A DNA stretch of 64,000 nt from JAIOSF01 sp963677755 (GCA_963677755.1 OY782506.1:992001-1056000), one strand, 5' to 3'; counted from the first letter of the stretch, positions 17,430 to 26,277 are shown. Notes: generated from the letters alone by a model not told the origin. Program-made: numbers and translations.

Positions 17430-17545
17430 TTGAAATCCTTTCTACTAATACTTTAGTGTATAAGAATTTACGTTAAATAATGGTTAACTTGAGAATGTAG
17501 CTGCTACTTTAGTTGAAAATTCATCTAAAGTAAAGCAAAGGTAAC

Positions 17546-18103
17546 TTACTTTACCTCGTACTGTTCTCGTCCCATTTGGTATAAATCTGCACCATAGGTA
17601 TCATTGATTACTGTTACTGGGAAATTTTCTACAGTAAGTTTTCTAACTGCTTCTGGTCCAAGTTCTGGATATGCAATTATCTCTGCACTTTTGATTTGTT
17701 TTCCTAGAAGAGCTCCAGCACCACCTGTTGCACCAAAATATATTCCGCCGTATTCTTTACAAGCATCTTTTACTTCTTGGTTTCTTTTCCCTTTTCCTAT
17801 CATCCCTTTTGAACCATTTTTCAACATAGTTGGTGAGTAGCTATCCATTCTATATGATGTAGTGGGTCCCGCACTTCCTATTGGATCACCCGGTTTTGGG
17901 GGAGTTGGTCCTACAAAGTATATTACACTTCCTTCTAAGTCAAAAGGAAGTTCTTCCCCAGCTTCTATTAAATCAACAAGTCTTTTATGTGCAGCATCTC
18001 TTGCTGTAAAAATAACACCACTAAGATATACTATATCACCAGCTTTTAATTCTCTTGTTTGCTCTTCTGTCAATGGAGTTGTTAAATTATATGTTTTACT
18101 CAT
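17546..18103 (-). CDS. Class I fumarate hydratase, beta (C-terminal) subunit
   Basis: A 185-residue beta subunit of the two-subunit iron-sulfur fumarase, which hydrates fumarate to malate. Family motifs are GDIVYLSGVIFTARDAAHKR, GPTPPKPGDPIGSAGPTTSYRMD, GSKGMIGKG and YFGATGGAGAL. It follows the alpha subunit with a 12-nt gap. In many bacteria the two are fused (FumA/FumB of E. coli); here they are separate, as is common in Campylobacterota and anaerobes. A related L(+)-tartrate dehydratase has the same build, but the TCA-gene neighbours favour fumarase. Confidence 0.92.
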   Translation of the reverse strand: MSKTYNLTTPLTEEQTRELKAGDIVYLSGVIFTARDAAHKRLVDLIEAGEELPFDLEGSVIYFVGPTPPKPGDPIGSAGPTTSYRMDSYSPTMLKNGSKGMIGKGKRNQEVKDACKEYGGIYFGATGGAGALLGKQIKSAEIIAYPELGPEAVRKLTVENFPVTVINDTYGADLYQMGREQYEVK

Positions 18104-18115
18104 TTTATTTACCCT

Positions 18116-18967
18116 TTATATAGTGATATGTGTATGTCGAGAACTATGACATTGTACATTTACAGAAACTGGTAAACTAGCTATATGACATGGATTTGCT
18201 TCAATATGAACAGCAAGTGCAGTTTTAGTTCCACCCATACCCATAGCTCCAATTCCTAGATTGTTTAGCTCTACTAAAATTCTTTGCTCTAGTTCATCCA
18301 TCTCTGGGTCTTCATTTTTTGTCCCTAATGTTCTAAATAGTGCATGTTTTGAACTAATTGCAGCTTTTTCAAAAGTACCACCAATTCCAACACCAACTGT
18401 AATAGGTGGACATGGGTTTGGTCCCGCATTAGAAATAACTTCTTTAACATATTCTACAATTCCATCTTTTCCAGCAGCTGGAGGAAATACAGTAGCTCTT
18501 GATACATTTTCACTTCCTCCACCTTTTGCTGCATATTCGATATCTATTTTATCTCCAGCAACTATATCAAAATGGATAATAGCAGGGAGGTTATAACCAA
18601 CTGTATCTTTTAGATTTGCTCTACTAAATGGTTCACAGGTTGAAGCTCTTAAATATGCATCTTTATATCCCTGTTCAGTTCCTTTATTAATGGCATCTTT
18701 TAAAAGACCACCATCAATTTTTACTTCATCTCCAACTTTTACAAAAAATACTGCAAGTCCTGTATCTTGACATAAAGGTCTTTTTTCGTTTTTTGCAATG
18801 TCAGCATTTTCAAGTATCTGTTTCAATACCTCTTTAGATACAGGTGATTTTTCCTCTTCCATAGCTTGTTTTAGTGCATCATAAGCATCTTGTGGTAAAT
18901 CTGTACCACAATGTACTATGATGTCCCTAACCGCTTTAACTACATCATTAAATTGTATTACTCTCAT
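18116..18967 (-). CDS. Class I fumarate hydratase, alpha (N-terminal) subunit
   Basis: A 283-residue iron-sulfur subunit. Cysteines that bind the [4Fe-4S] cluster are in RPLCQDTG, STCEPFSR and PNPCPPITVGVGIGG. The PPAAGKDG and GIGAMGMGGTKTALAVHIE segments are typical. It starts with ATG at 18967 and is transcribed with the beta subunit. The mdh terminator lies just upstream (19032-19067), so this pair must have its own promoter in about 18968-19031. Confidence 0.93.
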   Translation of the reverse strand: MRVIQFNDVVKAVRDIIVHCGTDLPQDAYDALKQAMEEEKSPVSKEVLKQILENADIAKNEKRPLCQDTGLAVFFVKVGDEVKIDGGLLKDAINKGTEQGYKDAYLRASTCEPFSRANLKDTVGYNLPAIIHFDIVAGDKIDIEYAAKGGGSENVSRATVFPPAAGKDGIVEYVKEVISNAGPNPCPPITVGVGIGGTFEKAAISSKHALFRTLGTKNEDPEMDELEQRILVELNNLGIGAMGMGGTKTALAVHIEANPCHIASLPVSVNVQCHSSRHTHITI

Positions 18968-19031
18968 ATAAACTCCATTACTAAAATTCTTTTATAACTT
19001 TATATTATCATCAAACTAGTTAATAAACTCT

Positions 19032-19067
19032 AAAAAAAAAGACAAGCAATTGTGCTTATCTTTTTTT
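19032..19067 (-). terminator. Rho-independent terminator of mdh
   Basis: Arms AAGACAAGC and GCTTATCTT (one mismatch) around an AATTGT loop, with a T-run on the minus strand after the hairpin. It separates mdh from the fumarase genes. Confidence 0.8.
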
Positions 19068-19084
19068 GTGTAGTTTTGCTACTT

Positions 19085-20038
19085 TTATCTAAGTGTATCA
19101 AAAAAATTATTTTTCGTTAACACATCAATCCCTTTTTTTATTGTTGCTACAGATTGATCAAATTTTCCTTGAAGTTCATCATCAAATTCTAATTCAATAA
19201 TTTTTTCTATACCATTTTTCCCTACAATGATTGGAACACCTACTGATACATCTTTGTGTCCATACTCACCATCAAGTAAAACAGAAGAGGGGATAACTAT
19301 TTGACTATCATTTAAAATTGCTTCTACCATAACTGCAACACATCGTCCAGGTGCATAATATGCACTAGTACCAAGATGTTTTACTATTTCAGCACCGCCT
19401 GTTTTTGTTCTTGCAATGATTTGTTCCATATTTTCTTTTGAAATTATTTCAGTAATAGGAACTCCCCCAATAGAAGAAAGTGAAGGTACAGGTATCATAT
19501 TTTCACCATGGTCACCTAAAACCATAGCTTTAGTTTGTGCTCTTCCATAACCTAACTGATGGTTTATTTGATAAGCCATTCGTGAACTATCTAAAGCCCC
19601 TGCCATACCAATAATTCTGTTTCTATCCCAGTGTGTAATTTTATGACAAACATAACACATTACATCAAGTGGATTTGATACACAGATTATAATTGCATTT
19701 GGTGAATGAATTTTAACATTTTCAACTACTTCTTTTGTGATTCTTGCATTGATAAGAAGTAAATCTTCTCTTGTCATATCTCTAGTTCTAGGAACACCTG
19801 CTGTTATAACAACAATATCACAATCTGTTATTTCTGATGGTGTTTCAACAGCAGTTATTTTTGTACCTATTGGTGAATAGTTAGTTGCTTGTTCTATATC
19901 TATTGCTTTTCCAATAGCTATATTTGTATCTATATCATAAAGGATTATTTCGTTGCAAGTACCTGTCATACTTAGGCTAAATGCAGCTGTTGCTCCAACA
20001 GCACCAGCACCAATAATTCCCACTTTTCTATTTGTCAT
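19085..20038 (-). CDS. mdh: Malate dehydrogenase (LDH-like family)
   Basis: A 317-residue NAD-dependent oxidoreductase. The N-terminus GIIGAGAVGATAAF is the Rossmann glycine motif. TAGVPRTRDMTREDLL carries arginine at the substrate-specificity position where lactate dehydrogenases have glutamine, so malate is the substrate. GDHGENMIPVPS holds the catalytic histidine and SNPLDVMCYV the cofactor-contact loop. It links malate and oxaloacetate in the TCA cycle, consistent with fumarase and succinyl-CoA synthetase downstream on the same strand. Confidence 0.95.
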   Translation of the reverse strand: MTNRKVGIIGAGAVGATAAFSLSMTGTCNEIILYDIDTNIAIGKAIDIEQATNYSPIGTKITAVETPSEITDCDIVVITAGVPRTRDMTREDLLLINARITKEVVENVKIHSPNAIIICVSNPLDVMCYVCHKITHWDRNRIIGMAGALDSSRMAYQINHQLGYGRAQTKAMVLGDHGENMIPVPSLSSIGGVPITEIISKENMEQIIARTKTGGAEIVKHLGTSAYYAPGRCVAVMVEAILNDSQIVIPSSVLLDGEYGHKDVSVGVPIIVGKNGIEKIIELEFDDELQGKFDQSVATIKKGIDVLTKNNFFDTLR

Positions 20039-20255
20039 TTTTTTTCCTAAAATTTATTCAATCGTTATTATCTATTCAAATTAACATAATAAACATTATA
20101 AAATTTATTTGATTTGTTTCTTTTTGCAGAAAGTGCTTAAAATGTAACTTTTTAACACTTTTTTGAATAATCTACAATTTATAGTTTTTGTTACTTTAAA
20201 TTATATCTATTGTATATAAACTCTTCTTAAAACATATTTAATTATAATATAAGCT

Positions 20256-20432
20256 ATGGATAAAAGAATTATATGTCAACGATGTAAATCCTATTATGTG
20301 ACTTGGGAAAAAAATAAGCCACATGGGTGTCGAGCTTATGGTTTCAAATCACAAGCTTTACCAGCTGCTGTAGTCAAACAAAGTAGTGGTGTAGAGTGTA
20401 GTTTTTATGAACCAAAGAATAAAAAAGTATAA
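20256..20432 (+). CDS. Small CxxC zinc-binding-type protein of unknown function
   Basis: A 58-codon gene starting ATG 20256. The protein (starting MDKRIICQRCKSYYVTWEKN) has a C-x-x-C pair, a GC and a VEC near the C-terminus, giving four cysteines that could hold zinc. The YYVTW, KPHGCRAYGFKSQ and SSGVECSFYE blocks resemble a small conserved family found across proteobacteria whose role I do not know. It fills most of the gap between mdh (20038) and the dUTPase gene (20506), with the rest AT-rich promoter-like DNA. The ribosome site is weak. Confidence 0.7.
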   Translation: MDKRIICQRCKSYYVTWEKNKPHGCRAYGFKSQALPAAVVKQSSGVECSFYEPKNKKV

Positions 20433-20505
20433 ATAGCGTTATAAATCAAATAATTTAAACAAAATAATTGTATCATAATTAATGAAGAATATATAGGAGA
20501 ATGAA

Positions 20506-21444
20506 TTGTTATATGAAGAGTTAAAAACAACTGTTAAAAATCTAGGTTTTTCTACAATTGAAAGTTTTGCTAACTATGTAGGTGTTACACCTAGTGATAT
20601 ATTAGAGTGGGAACAAAAAGATGAGATACCTTACACAATAGCTCTTATAGTACATCTACTTCAAGGTGATCAAAGTGTACCAGGAGACAACAACTCTCTA
20701 GACCTTTTGGTTGAAGAGTGTTTACCACTTGCTGCATTGTTAGAAGAGTCTTCAAGCTTTCCTGCAAAACTAGAAGAGATGTTCGTACTACAAAAGAAAC
20801 TCAATGATGATACAAATGGTACAAATTGGGAATTAGGTGTCAATAAATATGATAAAGAGATTAATTGGTTAAGATGTATCCATATGGAGGTAGCTGAACT
20901 TATAGATTCTACACCTTGGAAACATTGGAAAAATATTGGTGATCAACCTGATTTAAATAATCTTCATGTAGAACTTGTAGATGTATGGCATTTTTTAATG
21001 AGTTATATTTTACAAGAAACAAATATCCCAAAAGCTGTATCTTTAGTAAATACCCATTGTATTTATGAAGCAGTAGAGATAGAAGAGATAGATGTAAAAC
21101 TTATCGTTAAAGAGGCCGAAAAGCTTTCATATATCGCTTTTGCTATAGAAACTGGAAATATGCCACAGTTTAGTGGAGTTGAAAGATTTATTGATCAATT
21201 CTTTAGATGCTGTAAACTCTCAGGTCTAAGTTTCTCTTGGCTACAAAAACTGTATATTGGAAAAAATTCTCTTAATAAATTTAGACAAGACAATGGCTAT
21301 AAAGAGGGTACTTATATAAAAGAGTGGAATGGTCAAGAAGATAATGTGGTTATGATTGAAGTATTAAAAGAGTTGAAAAATGCTTCTTATAATACTGTAT
21401 ATAAAGAGTTACAAATAAAATATGATGTGTTAATAAACTCTTAA
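20506..21444 (+). CDS. dut: Dimeric-type dUTPase with an N-terminal helical (HTH-like) extension
   Basis: 312 residues. The all-alpha dUTPase/MazG-type signature is in residues about 120-175: EINWLRCIHMEVAELIDS and HVELVDVWHFLMSYIL, with the E-x-x-E and E-x-x-D metal-binding pattern. The enzyme hydrolyses dUTP to dUMP. The Campylobacter homologue is about 230 residues. The first 60-85 residues here (FANYVGVTPSDILEWEQKDEIPYTIALIVHLL) look like an added HTH domain. The start is TTG 20506, placed 5 nt after AGGAG (20496-20500); the ATG at 20501 is out of frame and soon stops. The 3' end overlaps the convergent DedA gene by 4 nt. Confidence 0.8.
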   Translation: MLYEELKTTVKNLGFSTIESFANYVGVTPSDILEWEQKDEIPYTIALIVHLLQGDQSVPGDNNSLDLLVEECLPLAALLEESSSFPAKLEEMFVLQKKLNDDTNGTNWELGVNKYDKEINWLRCIHMEVAELIDSTPWKHWKNIGDQPDLNNLHVELVDVWHFLMSYILQETNIPKAVSLVNTHCIYEAVEIEEIDVKLIVKEAEKLSYIAFAIETGNMPQFSGVERFIDQFFRCCKLSGLSFSWLQKLYIGKNSLNKFRQDNGYKEGTYIKEWNGQEDNVVMIEVLKELKNASYNTVYKELQIKYDVLINS

Positions 21445-21866
21445 GGGTTTACAAAAAACTTATAACTAATAATTACAAAAAGGTATCTACTACCTTTTGC
21501 AATTACAACTAAGAGTATAAACTTTTTGAAGTTGTATTGTAACATACCAGCTACAAATGTTATGGGATCACCAATTATTGGTACCCAAGACAGAAGAATT
21601 GAATATCCTCCAAACTTATCAAAATACTTTTTCCCTTTTATAATATATTTTTCTTGAAGTAATTTATGATTTACTAAATACTCTTCCCCTTTTAATCCTA
21701 GCCAATAGTTAATAATTGAACCTATTGAGTTACCAAAAGTAACAATAATAAAAAGAAAATAGATATTTAAATTAATAGAAATGGTATATAAGAGGAAAGC
21801 TTCACTCCCCATGGGAAAAATAGTTGCAGATATTAATGCAATAAAAAATAAGTATATATAATTCAT
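21441..21866 (-). CDS. YqaA/DedA-family small membrane protein
   Basis: A 141-residue integral membrane protein. The text SATIFPMGSEAFLLY, GNSIGSIINYWLGLKG and LLSWVPIIGDPITFVAGML follows the YqaA branch of the DedA (SNARE-associated) superfamily, with re-entrant helices and a proline-glycine-aspartate loop. DedA proteins act in membrane lipid flipping and homeostasis; the exact substrate of this short branch is unknown. It converges on the dUTPase gene with a 4-nt overlap. Confidence 0.82.
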   Translation of the reverse strand: MNYIYLFFIALISATIFPMGSEAFLLYTISINLNIYFLFIIVTFGNSIGSIINYWLGLKGEEYLVNHKLLQEKYIIKGKKYFDKFGGYSILLSWVPIIGDPITFVAGMLQYNFKKFILLVVIAKGSRYLFVIISYKFFVNP

Positions 21867-21937
21867 ATAACATAATAACTAATTAATATTTAAGTAGGGT
21901 ATAACTATAATTAACTTATATACACAAAGGTTTTTTT

Positions 21938-22411
21938 ATGAATAATATTATGTTTGTACTATTTCTTAGTTTTAGTTCTTTGATGGCTCTTGATATAGAT
22001 AATGATTTAGTTCAAGATGAAGTAGATGTTTGTTTAGATACACCAGCAGGCGTATTTGTAGATAAGCAAGGATGTACTAAAGAGATAAGAAGAGTTGTGA
22101 ACTTTGATCATAACTTATTTATCTTAGATATGACTAATATGCAACTCTTACAAGAGTATGCCCAAATTGCCAGTGAAGCATTTGGTTATAACATTATATT
22201 AAAAGGTCATACAGACTCAAGAGCTGATTATAAAACAAACTTAATTCTTTCAAAAAAAAGAGTGTATACAGTTTTAAAACATTTGGAAAGTTTAGGGATA
22301 AATAGTGATAGAATATCTGTTAAATGGTATGGGGAAACTAGACCAATTGCTACAAATGTAACACCAGAGGGTAGAGCACTCAATAGAAGAGTTGAGATAA
22401 TCTTAAAATAA
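21938..22411 (+). CDS. OmpA-family peptidoglycan-binding protein
   Basis: 157 residues: a short signal peptide (residues 1-17), an Asp-rich segment (DIDNDLVQDEVDVCLDTPAG) that resembles a single thrombospondin type 3 calcium-binding repeat with a cysteine pair, and a C-terminal OmpA domain. The OmpA core is GHTDSRADYKTNLILSKKR and the end PEGRALNRRVEIILK, which bind diaminopimelate in peptidoglycan. It presumably tethers the outer membrane or a partner to the wall. No operon partner is evident; the oor operon begins 161 nt later. Confidence 0.85.
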   Translation: MNNIMFVLFLSFSSLMALDIDNDLVQDEVDVCLDTPAGVFVDKQGCTKEIRRVVNFDHNLFILDMTNMQLLQEYAQIASEAFGYNIILKGHTDSRADYKTNLILSKKRVYTVLKHLESLGINSDRISVKWYGETRPIATNVTPEGRALNRRVEIILK

Positions 22412-22572
22412 AAAAATATTGAATAGTATATATGCTTCAAATAGTAACATTTAATAATAATATAGAAAAATCTTTATAAATATTAAAACTAATTAAACAT
22501 TATACGATATGATACTTCTAGTAATGTATGAAAATCATATATTCTATTTAATTGAATAATGAAGGGGAAAAT

Positions 22573-22905
22573 ATGTCTTTAATGAAAGCACCTGAAAATA
22601 CTCAAGTATGGGTTGATACTAGCAGATGTAAAGCCTGTGATATATGTGTTTCAGTTTGTCCAGCGGGAGTGTTGTCAATGAAAGCAGAGCCAACATCTAC
22701 TTTAGGAGCAATGATTGATATTGTTGCAATTGATAGCTGTATAGGTTGTAATGACTGTGAGTTAAATTGTCCAGATTTTGCAATATATGTTGCAGACAAA
22801 AAAGCAGATCATGTTAAATTTGCAAAACTAACAGATGAAGCAAAAGCACGAGCTGCAGCAATTGTAGAAAATAATTATAGATTACCTGAAAATTACGGGA
22901 AATAA
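22573..22905 (+). CDS. oorD: 2-oxoglutarate:acceptor oxidoreductase, delta (ferredoxin-like) subunit
   Basis: 110 residues with two [4Fe-4S] motifs, CKACDICVSVCP and CIGCNDCELNCP. It is the electron-transfer subunit of the four-subunit OorDABC enzyme that converts 2-oxoglutarate and CoA to succinyl-CoA and CO2, replacing the 2-oxoglutarate dehydrogenase complex in Campylobacterota. I start at ATG 22573 because AAGGGGA lies 5-10 nt upstream; a TTG in frame at 22552 lacks a site. It is first in an operon with gaps of 1-11 nt. Confidence 0.93.
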   Translation: MSLMKAPENTQVWVDTSRCKACDICVSVCPAGVLSMKAEPTSTLGAMIDIVAIDSCIGCNDCELNCPDFAIYVADKKADHVKFAKLTDEAKARAAAIVENNYRLPENYGK

Positions 22906-22916
22906 GGAGAAATTTA

Positions 22917-24062
22917 ATGTCAACGAGAGAAATAATATCTACTGGTAATGACCTGTCAGCTAGAGCAGCTGTAGATGCAGGATGTGAGTTTTTTGGTGGA
23001 TATCCACTAACTCCATCAAGTGAGGTGATGCATACAATTTCAGATCTTTTACCAAAGGTTGGTGGTGTTGCAATCCAAATGGAAGACGAGATAGCAGGTA
23101 TCTGTTGTGTAATAGGTGCTGCAATGTCAGGGAAAAGAGCATTAACAGCTACATCAGGTCCTGGTATGAGTTTAAAAGCTGAAAACTTAGGTCTTGCTCA
23201 AATGGCAGAAACACCACTAGTTTGTGTGAATGTTATGAGAGGTGGTCCATCAACAGGACTTCCAACTAGAGTTTCACAAGGTGATGTACTTCAAGCAAAA
23301 AATCCTTCACATGGTGATTATAAATCAATCACATTGTGTGCAGGGTCATTAGCTGAGTGTTATACAGAAGTAGTACGTGCTTTTAATTTAGCAGATAGAT
23401 TTATGCAACCTGTTATTGTTCTTACTGATGAAACTTTAGGTCATATGCATGGAAAAGCGATCATACCAACTGTAGAAGAAGTTAAAGCAGGAATTGTACC
23501 TAGAAAGAAATTTGAAGGTGCACCTGAAGATTATTTTCCATATGAGTGTGAGGGTGATCAACCTGCAGTTTTAAATCCTATGTTCGAAGGGTATAGATAT
23601 CACTTTACAGGTCTTCATCATGATAAAAATGGTTTTCCAACTGAAGAGATTAATACATGTAGAGACTTGATTCAAAGACTTGAAGATAAAGTTGAATTAC
23701 ATAGAGATGAATTAGAATTAAATGAAGAATTTATGTGTGATGATTTAGAAGAAAATGATGTTTTAATTATAGCTTATGGTTCTGTATCACTTGCAGCAAA
23801 AGAAGCTATAAGACATTTAAGAAAAGATGGAATTAAAGCTGGTTTATTTAGACCAATTACTTTATGGCCATCACCAGCTGAAAGAATTAAACATTTCACT
23901 GATAAAATTAAAAATGTACTTTGTGTAGAATTAAATATCAAACAATATACAGCTGAAATAGAAAGAGTTTCTAGTAGATTAGATCTTGAAGGTTTGTATA
24001 AAGTAAATGGTAGAGCTATCTCTCCTCATGAGATTGTAGCAAAAGTTAAGGAGGTATTTTAA
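22917..24062 (+). CDS. oorA: 2-oxoglutarate:acceptor oxidoreductase, alpha subunit
   Basis: 381 residues. The N-terminal pyrimidine-binding domain begins STREIISTGNDLSARAAVDAG and contains GGYPLTPSSEVMH, the TPP-proximal loop of this family. TSGPGMSLKAENLGLA and RGGPSTGLPTRVSQGDVLQA are conserved with KorA. The C-terminal domain follows around 270-381. It works with OorB to bind thiamine pyrophosphate and with CoA. It lies between oorD (11 nt) and oorB (1 nt). Confidence 0.95.
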   Translation: MSTREIISTGNDLSARAAVDAGCEFFGGYPLTPSSEVMHTISDLLPKVGGVAIQMEDEIAGICCVIGAAMSGKRALTATSGPGMSLKAENLGLAQMAETPLVCVNVMRGGPSTGLPTRVSQGDVLQAKNPSHGDYKSITLCAGSLAECYTEVVRAFNLADRFMQPVIVLTDETLGHMHGKAIIPTVEEVKAGIVPRKKFEGAPEDYFPYECEGDQPAVLNPMFEGYRYHFTGLHHDKNGFPTEEINTCRDLIQRLEDKVELHRDELELNEEFMCDDLEENDVLIIAYGSVSLAAKEAIRHLRKDGIKAGLFRPITLWPSPAERIKHFTDKIKNVLCVELNIKQYTAEIERVSSRLDLEGLYKVNGRAISPHEIVAKVKEVF

Positions 24063-24063
24063 A

Positions 24064-24921
24064 ATGGCATTTAATTATGATAAATACTTAAGATTAGAAA
24101 AAATGCCAACACTATGGTGTTGGGGATGTGGTGATGGTGTTATACTAAAAGCTACAATTAGAGCTATTGATAAAATGGGTTGGAAACAAGATGATGTTTG
24201 TGTAGTTTCTGGTATTGGATGTTCAGGAAGATTTTCTTCTTATGTTGATTTTAATACAGTACATACAACACATGGTAGAACAGTTGCATATGCTACAGGT
24301 ATAAAGCTTGCAAATCCAGATAAACATGTAATATGTGTTGCTGGAGATGGAGATGCACTAGCTATCGGTGGAAATCATACAATTCATGGTTGTAGAAGAA
24401 ATATTGATATTAACTTTATTATGATCAATAACTTTATCTATGGTCTTACAAATTCACAAACAAGTCCTACTACACCTCAAGGTATGTGGACAGTATCTCA
24501 AAAAGCTGGTAATATTGACCCAACTTTTGATGCTTGTAAGTTAGCTATTGCTGCTGGTGCTTCATTTGTAGGAAGAGAAACTATGTTAGATCCTAAAAAA
24601 CTTGAAAGACTTTTAGTAAAAGGTTTTGAACATAAAGGTTTTAGTTTCTTTGATGTTATGTCAAACTGTCATATTAACCTTGGTAGAAAAAATAAAATGC
24701 AATCAGCTATGGAAAACTTAGACTGGATTGATTCTATTACTACTCCATTATCTAAGTTTGAAAAATTATCTGAAGAGGAGCAATTAAATAAGTTCCCAAC
24801 AGGTGTATTAAAACAAGATACTGAAGCTAGAGAATATTGTGATATGTACCAAGAGATTAAAGATGTACATCAAGGTAAACGAAAAGTTATCACTCAAGAT
24901 GACTTTGAGAAAAAGATATAA
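24064..24921 (+). CDS. oorB: 2-oxoglutarate:acceptor oxidoreductase, beta subunit
   Basis: 285 residues. It carries the thiamine pyrophosphate site: WCWGCGDGVILKA, SGIGCSGRF, and the GDGDALAIGGNHTIHGCRRN...NNFIYGLTNSQTSPT segment, where GDG...N binds Mg-TPP. The cysteines near the N-terminus are typical of KorB. It is translated 1 nt after oorA. Confidence 0.95.
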   Translation: MAFNYDKYLRLEKMPTLWCWGCGDGVILKATIRAIDKMGWKQDDVCVVSGIGCSGRFSSYVDFNTVHTTHGRTVAYATGIKLANPDKHVICVAGDGDALAIGGNHTIHGCRRNIDINFIMINNFIYGLTNSQTSPTTPQGMWTVSQKAGNIDPTFDACKLAIAAGASFVGRETMLDPKKLERLLVKGFEHKGFSFFDVMSNCHINLGRKNKMQSAMENLDWIDSITTPLSKFEKLSEEEQLNKFPTGVLKQDTEAREYCDMYQEIKDVHQGKRKVITQDDFEKKI

Positions 24922-24930
24922 GGAGACACT

Positions 24931-25494
24931 ATGGCTAGAAAACTAATGAGATTTACAGGTGTTGGTGGACAAGGTGTTCTTCTTGCTGGTGAGATTTTTG
25001 CAGCTGCAAAAATTAAAGCTGGTGGATATGGATTAAAAACAGCAACTTATACTTCACAAGTAAGAGGTGGTCCAACTGTTGTTGATATTACTCTAGATGA
25101 TGAAGAGATTTTTTACCCTTATGCAAATGATGGTGAGATTGACTTTATGTTATCTGTTGCACAAGTGAGTTATAACTCATTTAAAGATGGTGTTACACCA
25201 GGTGGAACAATTGTTATTGAGCCAAATCTTGTGGAAGCAACTGAAGAAGATAGAAAAAAATGGAATATCGTAGAGATACCTATTATTACTATAGCTAAAG
25301 AGGAGGTTGGGAATGTTATTACTCAATCTGTTGTTGCACTTGCTATTGCTAATAACTATATGGATGCTATTGATAAAGAGTTACTTAAAGAGGTAATGCT
25401 TTCAAAAGTTCCTGCAAAAGTTCATGAAATAAACTTAAAAGCGTATGATTTAGGATATAAATATTCTGATGAAGCTAAAGCTGCAATGAAATAA
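24931..25494 (+). CDS. oorC: 2-oxoglutarate:acceptor oxidoreductase, gamma subunit
   Basis: 187 residues of the gamma domain of 2-oxoacid:ferredoxin oxidoreductases. The opening RFTGVGGQGVLLAGEIFAAA is the family signature and QVRGGPTVVDITLD follows. It completes the OorDABC heterotetramer; a strong terminator at 25511-25545 ends the operon. Together with sucCD, fumarase and mdh it supplies most of a TCA cycle that runs on low-potential electrons and could in principle run in reverse. Confidence 0.94.
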   Translation: MARKLMRFTGVGGQGVLLAGEIFAAAKIKAGGYGLKTATYTSQVRGGPTVVDITLDDEEIFYPYANDGEIDFMLSVAQVSYNSFKDGVTPGGTIVIEPNLVEATEEDRKKWNIVEIPIITIAKEEVGNVITQSVVALAIANNYMDAIDKELLKEVMLSKVPAKVHEINLKAYDLGYKYSDEAKAAMK

Positions 25495-25510
25495 TTTTTT
25501 TTGTAGATAT

Positions 25511-25545
25511 AAAAAAAGGGTGCTACTTTGGTAGTACCCTTTTTT
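25511..25545 (+). terminator. Rho-independent terminator of oorDABC
   Basis: GGGTGCTAC paired with GTAGTACCC (one G-T wobble) around TTTG, with an A-run before and a T-run after. It also marks the left border between core genes and the integron. Confidence 0.92.
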
Positions 25546-25567
25546 ATTGTAAATTATATATTAATAT

Positions 25568-25733
25568 TTAAACATCACTAGTTGTAATTACCAGTAAATT
25601 ATTTTCTTTTAAATATATTATTCTATAGTTTCCTTCTCTTTTTCTAAACTTACCTTTATGTTTTCCTTTAAGTGATTTATCAAGTGCTACAACTTTAGTT
25701 AAATTATTTAAGTTGTTTTGGTTTTTTAGGTAA
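25568..25733 (-). pseudogene. RelE/ParE-superfamily toxin fragment truncated at the integron boundary
   Basis: The minus strand encodes about 55 residues ending in a stop at 25568, with no start codon. The part SLKGKHKGKFRKREGNYRIIY followed by LLVITTSDV matches the C-terminal half of RelE/YafQ-type mRNA interferases (LKG...R.GdYRiiY). The reading frame begins exactly at the G^TT crossover point of the last attC site (25734/25733), so roughly the first third of the gene has been lost or displaced. No antitoxin gene is next to it. Confidence 0.65.
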
Positions 25734-25798
25734 CGTTTGACTTGAGAAATAGTTTTGCCCGCTAGGGTAAACTATTTCTCTCCAAGGTTTTGTTAAAC
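25728..25798 (-). repeat. attC site A (end of cassette 5)
   Basis: Cores AGGTAAC (plus strand, imperfect) and GTTAAAC enclose arms GAGAAATAGTTT and AAACTATTTCTC (perfect 12-bp stem) and a CCCGCTAGGG tip. It is closely similar to sites B and C. The right-hand core GTTAAAC matches the start of cassette 5 at site B. The left-hand core differs from consensus because it is now joined to the relE fragment. Confidence 0.9.
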
Positions 25799-25816
25799 TT
25801 GCCATTACTGAGAAAT

Positions 25817-26257
25817 TCAATTCCAAGATTGAATTTCTATAATATTTCCTTCTATATCTCGTAAATATGTAAATTTTAATATTCCTACACCTTCAACTTC
25901 ATTTTCAATAACTTCACCTAATTTTGTTGCGCCATGTTCTAAAGCTTTTGATAGTATTGCATCTACATCATCCACTTCAAAAGCGATATGTGTAAAGCCA
26001 ATTTGGTTTGCCATCATAGGAATTGTATCAACAAATTTTTCATAACTAAATATTTCTAATGTTGGAGGATTATCATATCCAGGTAATGATAAATGAACTC
26101 CAGTCTGTCTAGCATTTTTAATCCCGATAGCTTTATCTAACCAATCACCTTTTAGATCTCTTTCAGGTGGTTTTATTTTACATTCAAAAACTTTAATATA
26201 AAAATCTGCTAATATTTTCCAATCTCTTGCAGCTATGTTTGTATGTGCAAATCGCAT
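25817..26257 (-). CDS. Cassette 5: VOC (glyoxalase/dioxygenase) superfamily protein
   Basis: 146 residues in two beta-alpha-beta-beta-beta modules. It begins MRFAHTNIAARDWKILADFY, with a metal-ligand histidine at residue 5; GFTHIAFEVDDVDAIL and the end YLRDIEGNIIEIQ supply the second module's histidine and glutamate. VOC proteins include glyoxalase I, fosfomycin-resistance thiol transferases, bleomycin-binding proteins and epimerases; the substrate cannot be told. It starts 26 nt inside its cassette with an AAAGGA site and has no visible promoter, so it depends on read-through from Pc. Confidence 0.85.
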   Translation of the reverse strand: MRFAHTNIAARDWKILADFYIKVFECKIKPPERDLKGDWLDKAIGIKNARQTGVHLSLPGYDNPPTLEIFSYEKFVDTIPMMANQIGFTHIAFEVDDVDAILSKALEHGATKLGEVIENEVEGVGILKFTYLRDIEGNIIEIQSWN

Positions 26258-26277
26258 ATGTATGTTTCCTTTTTATA

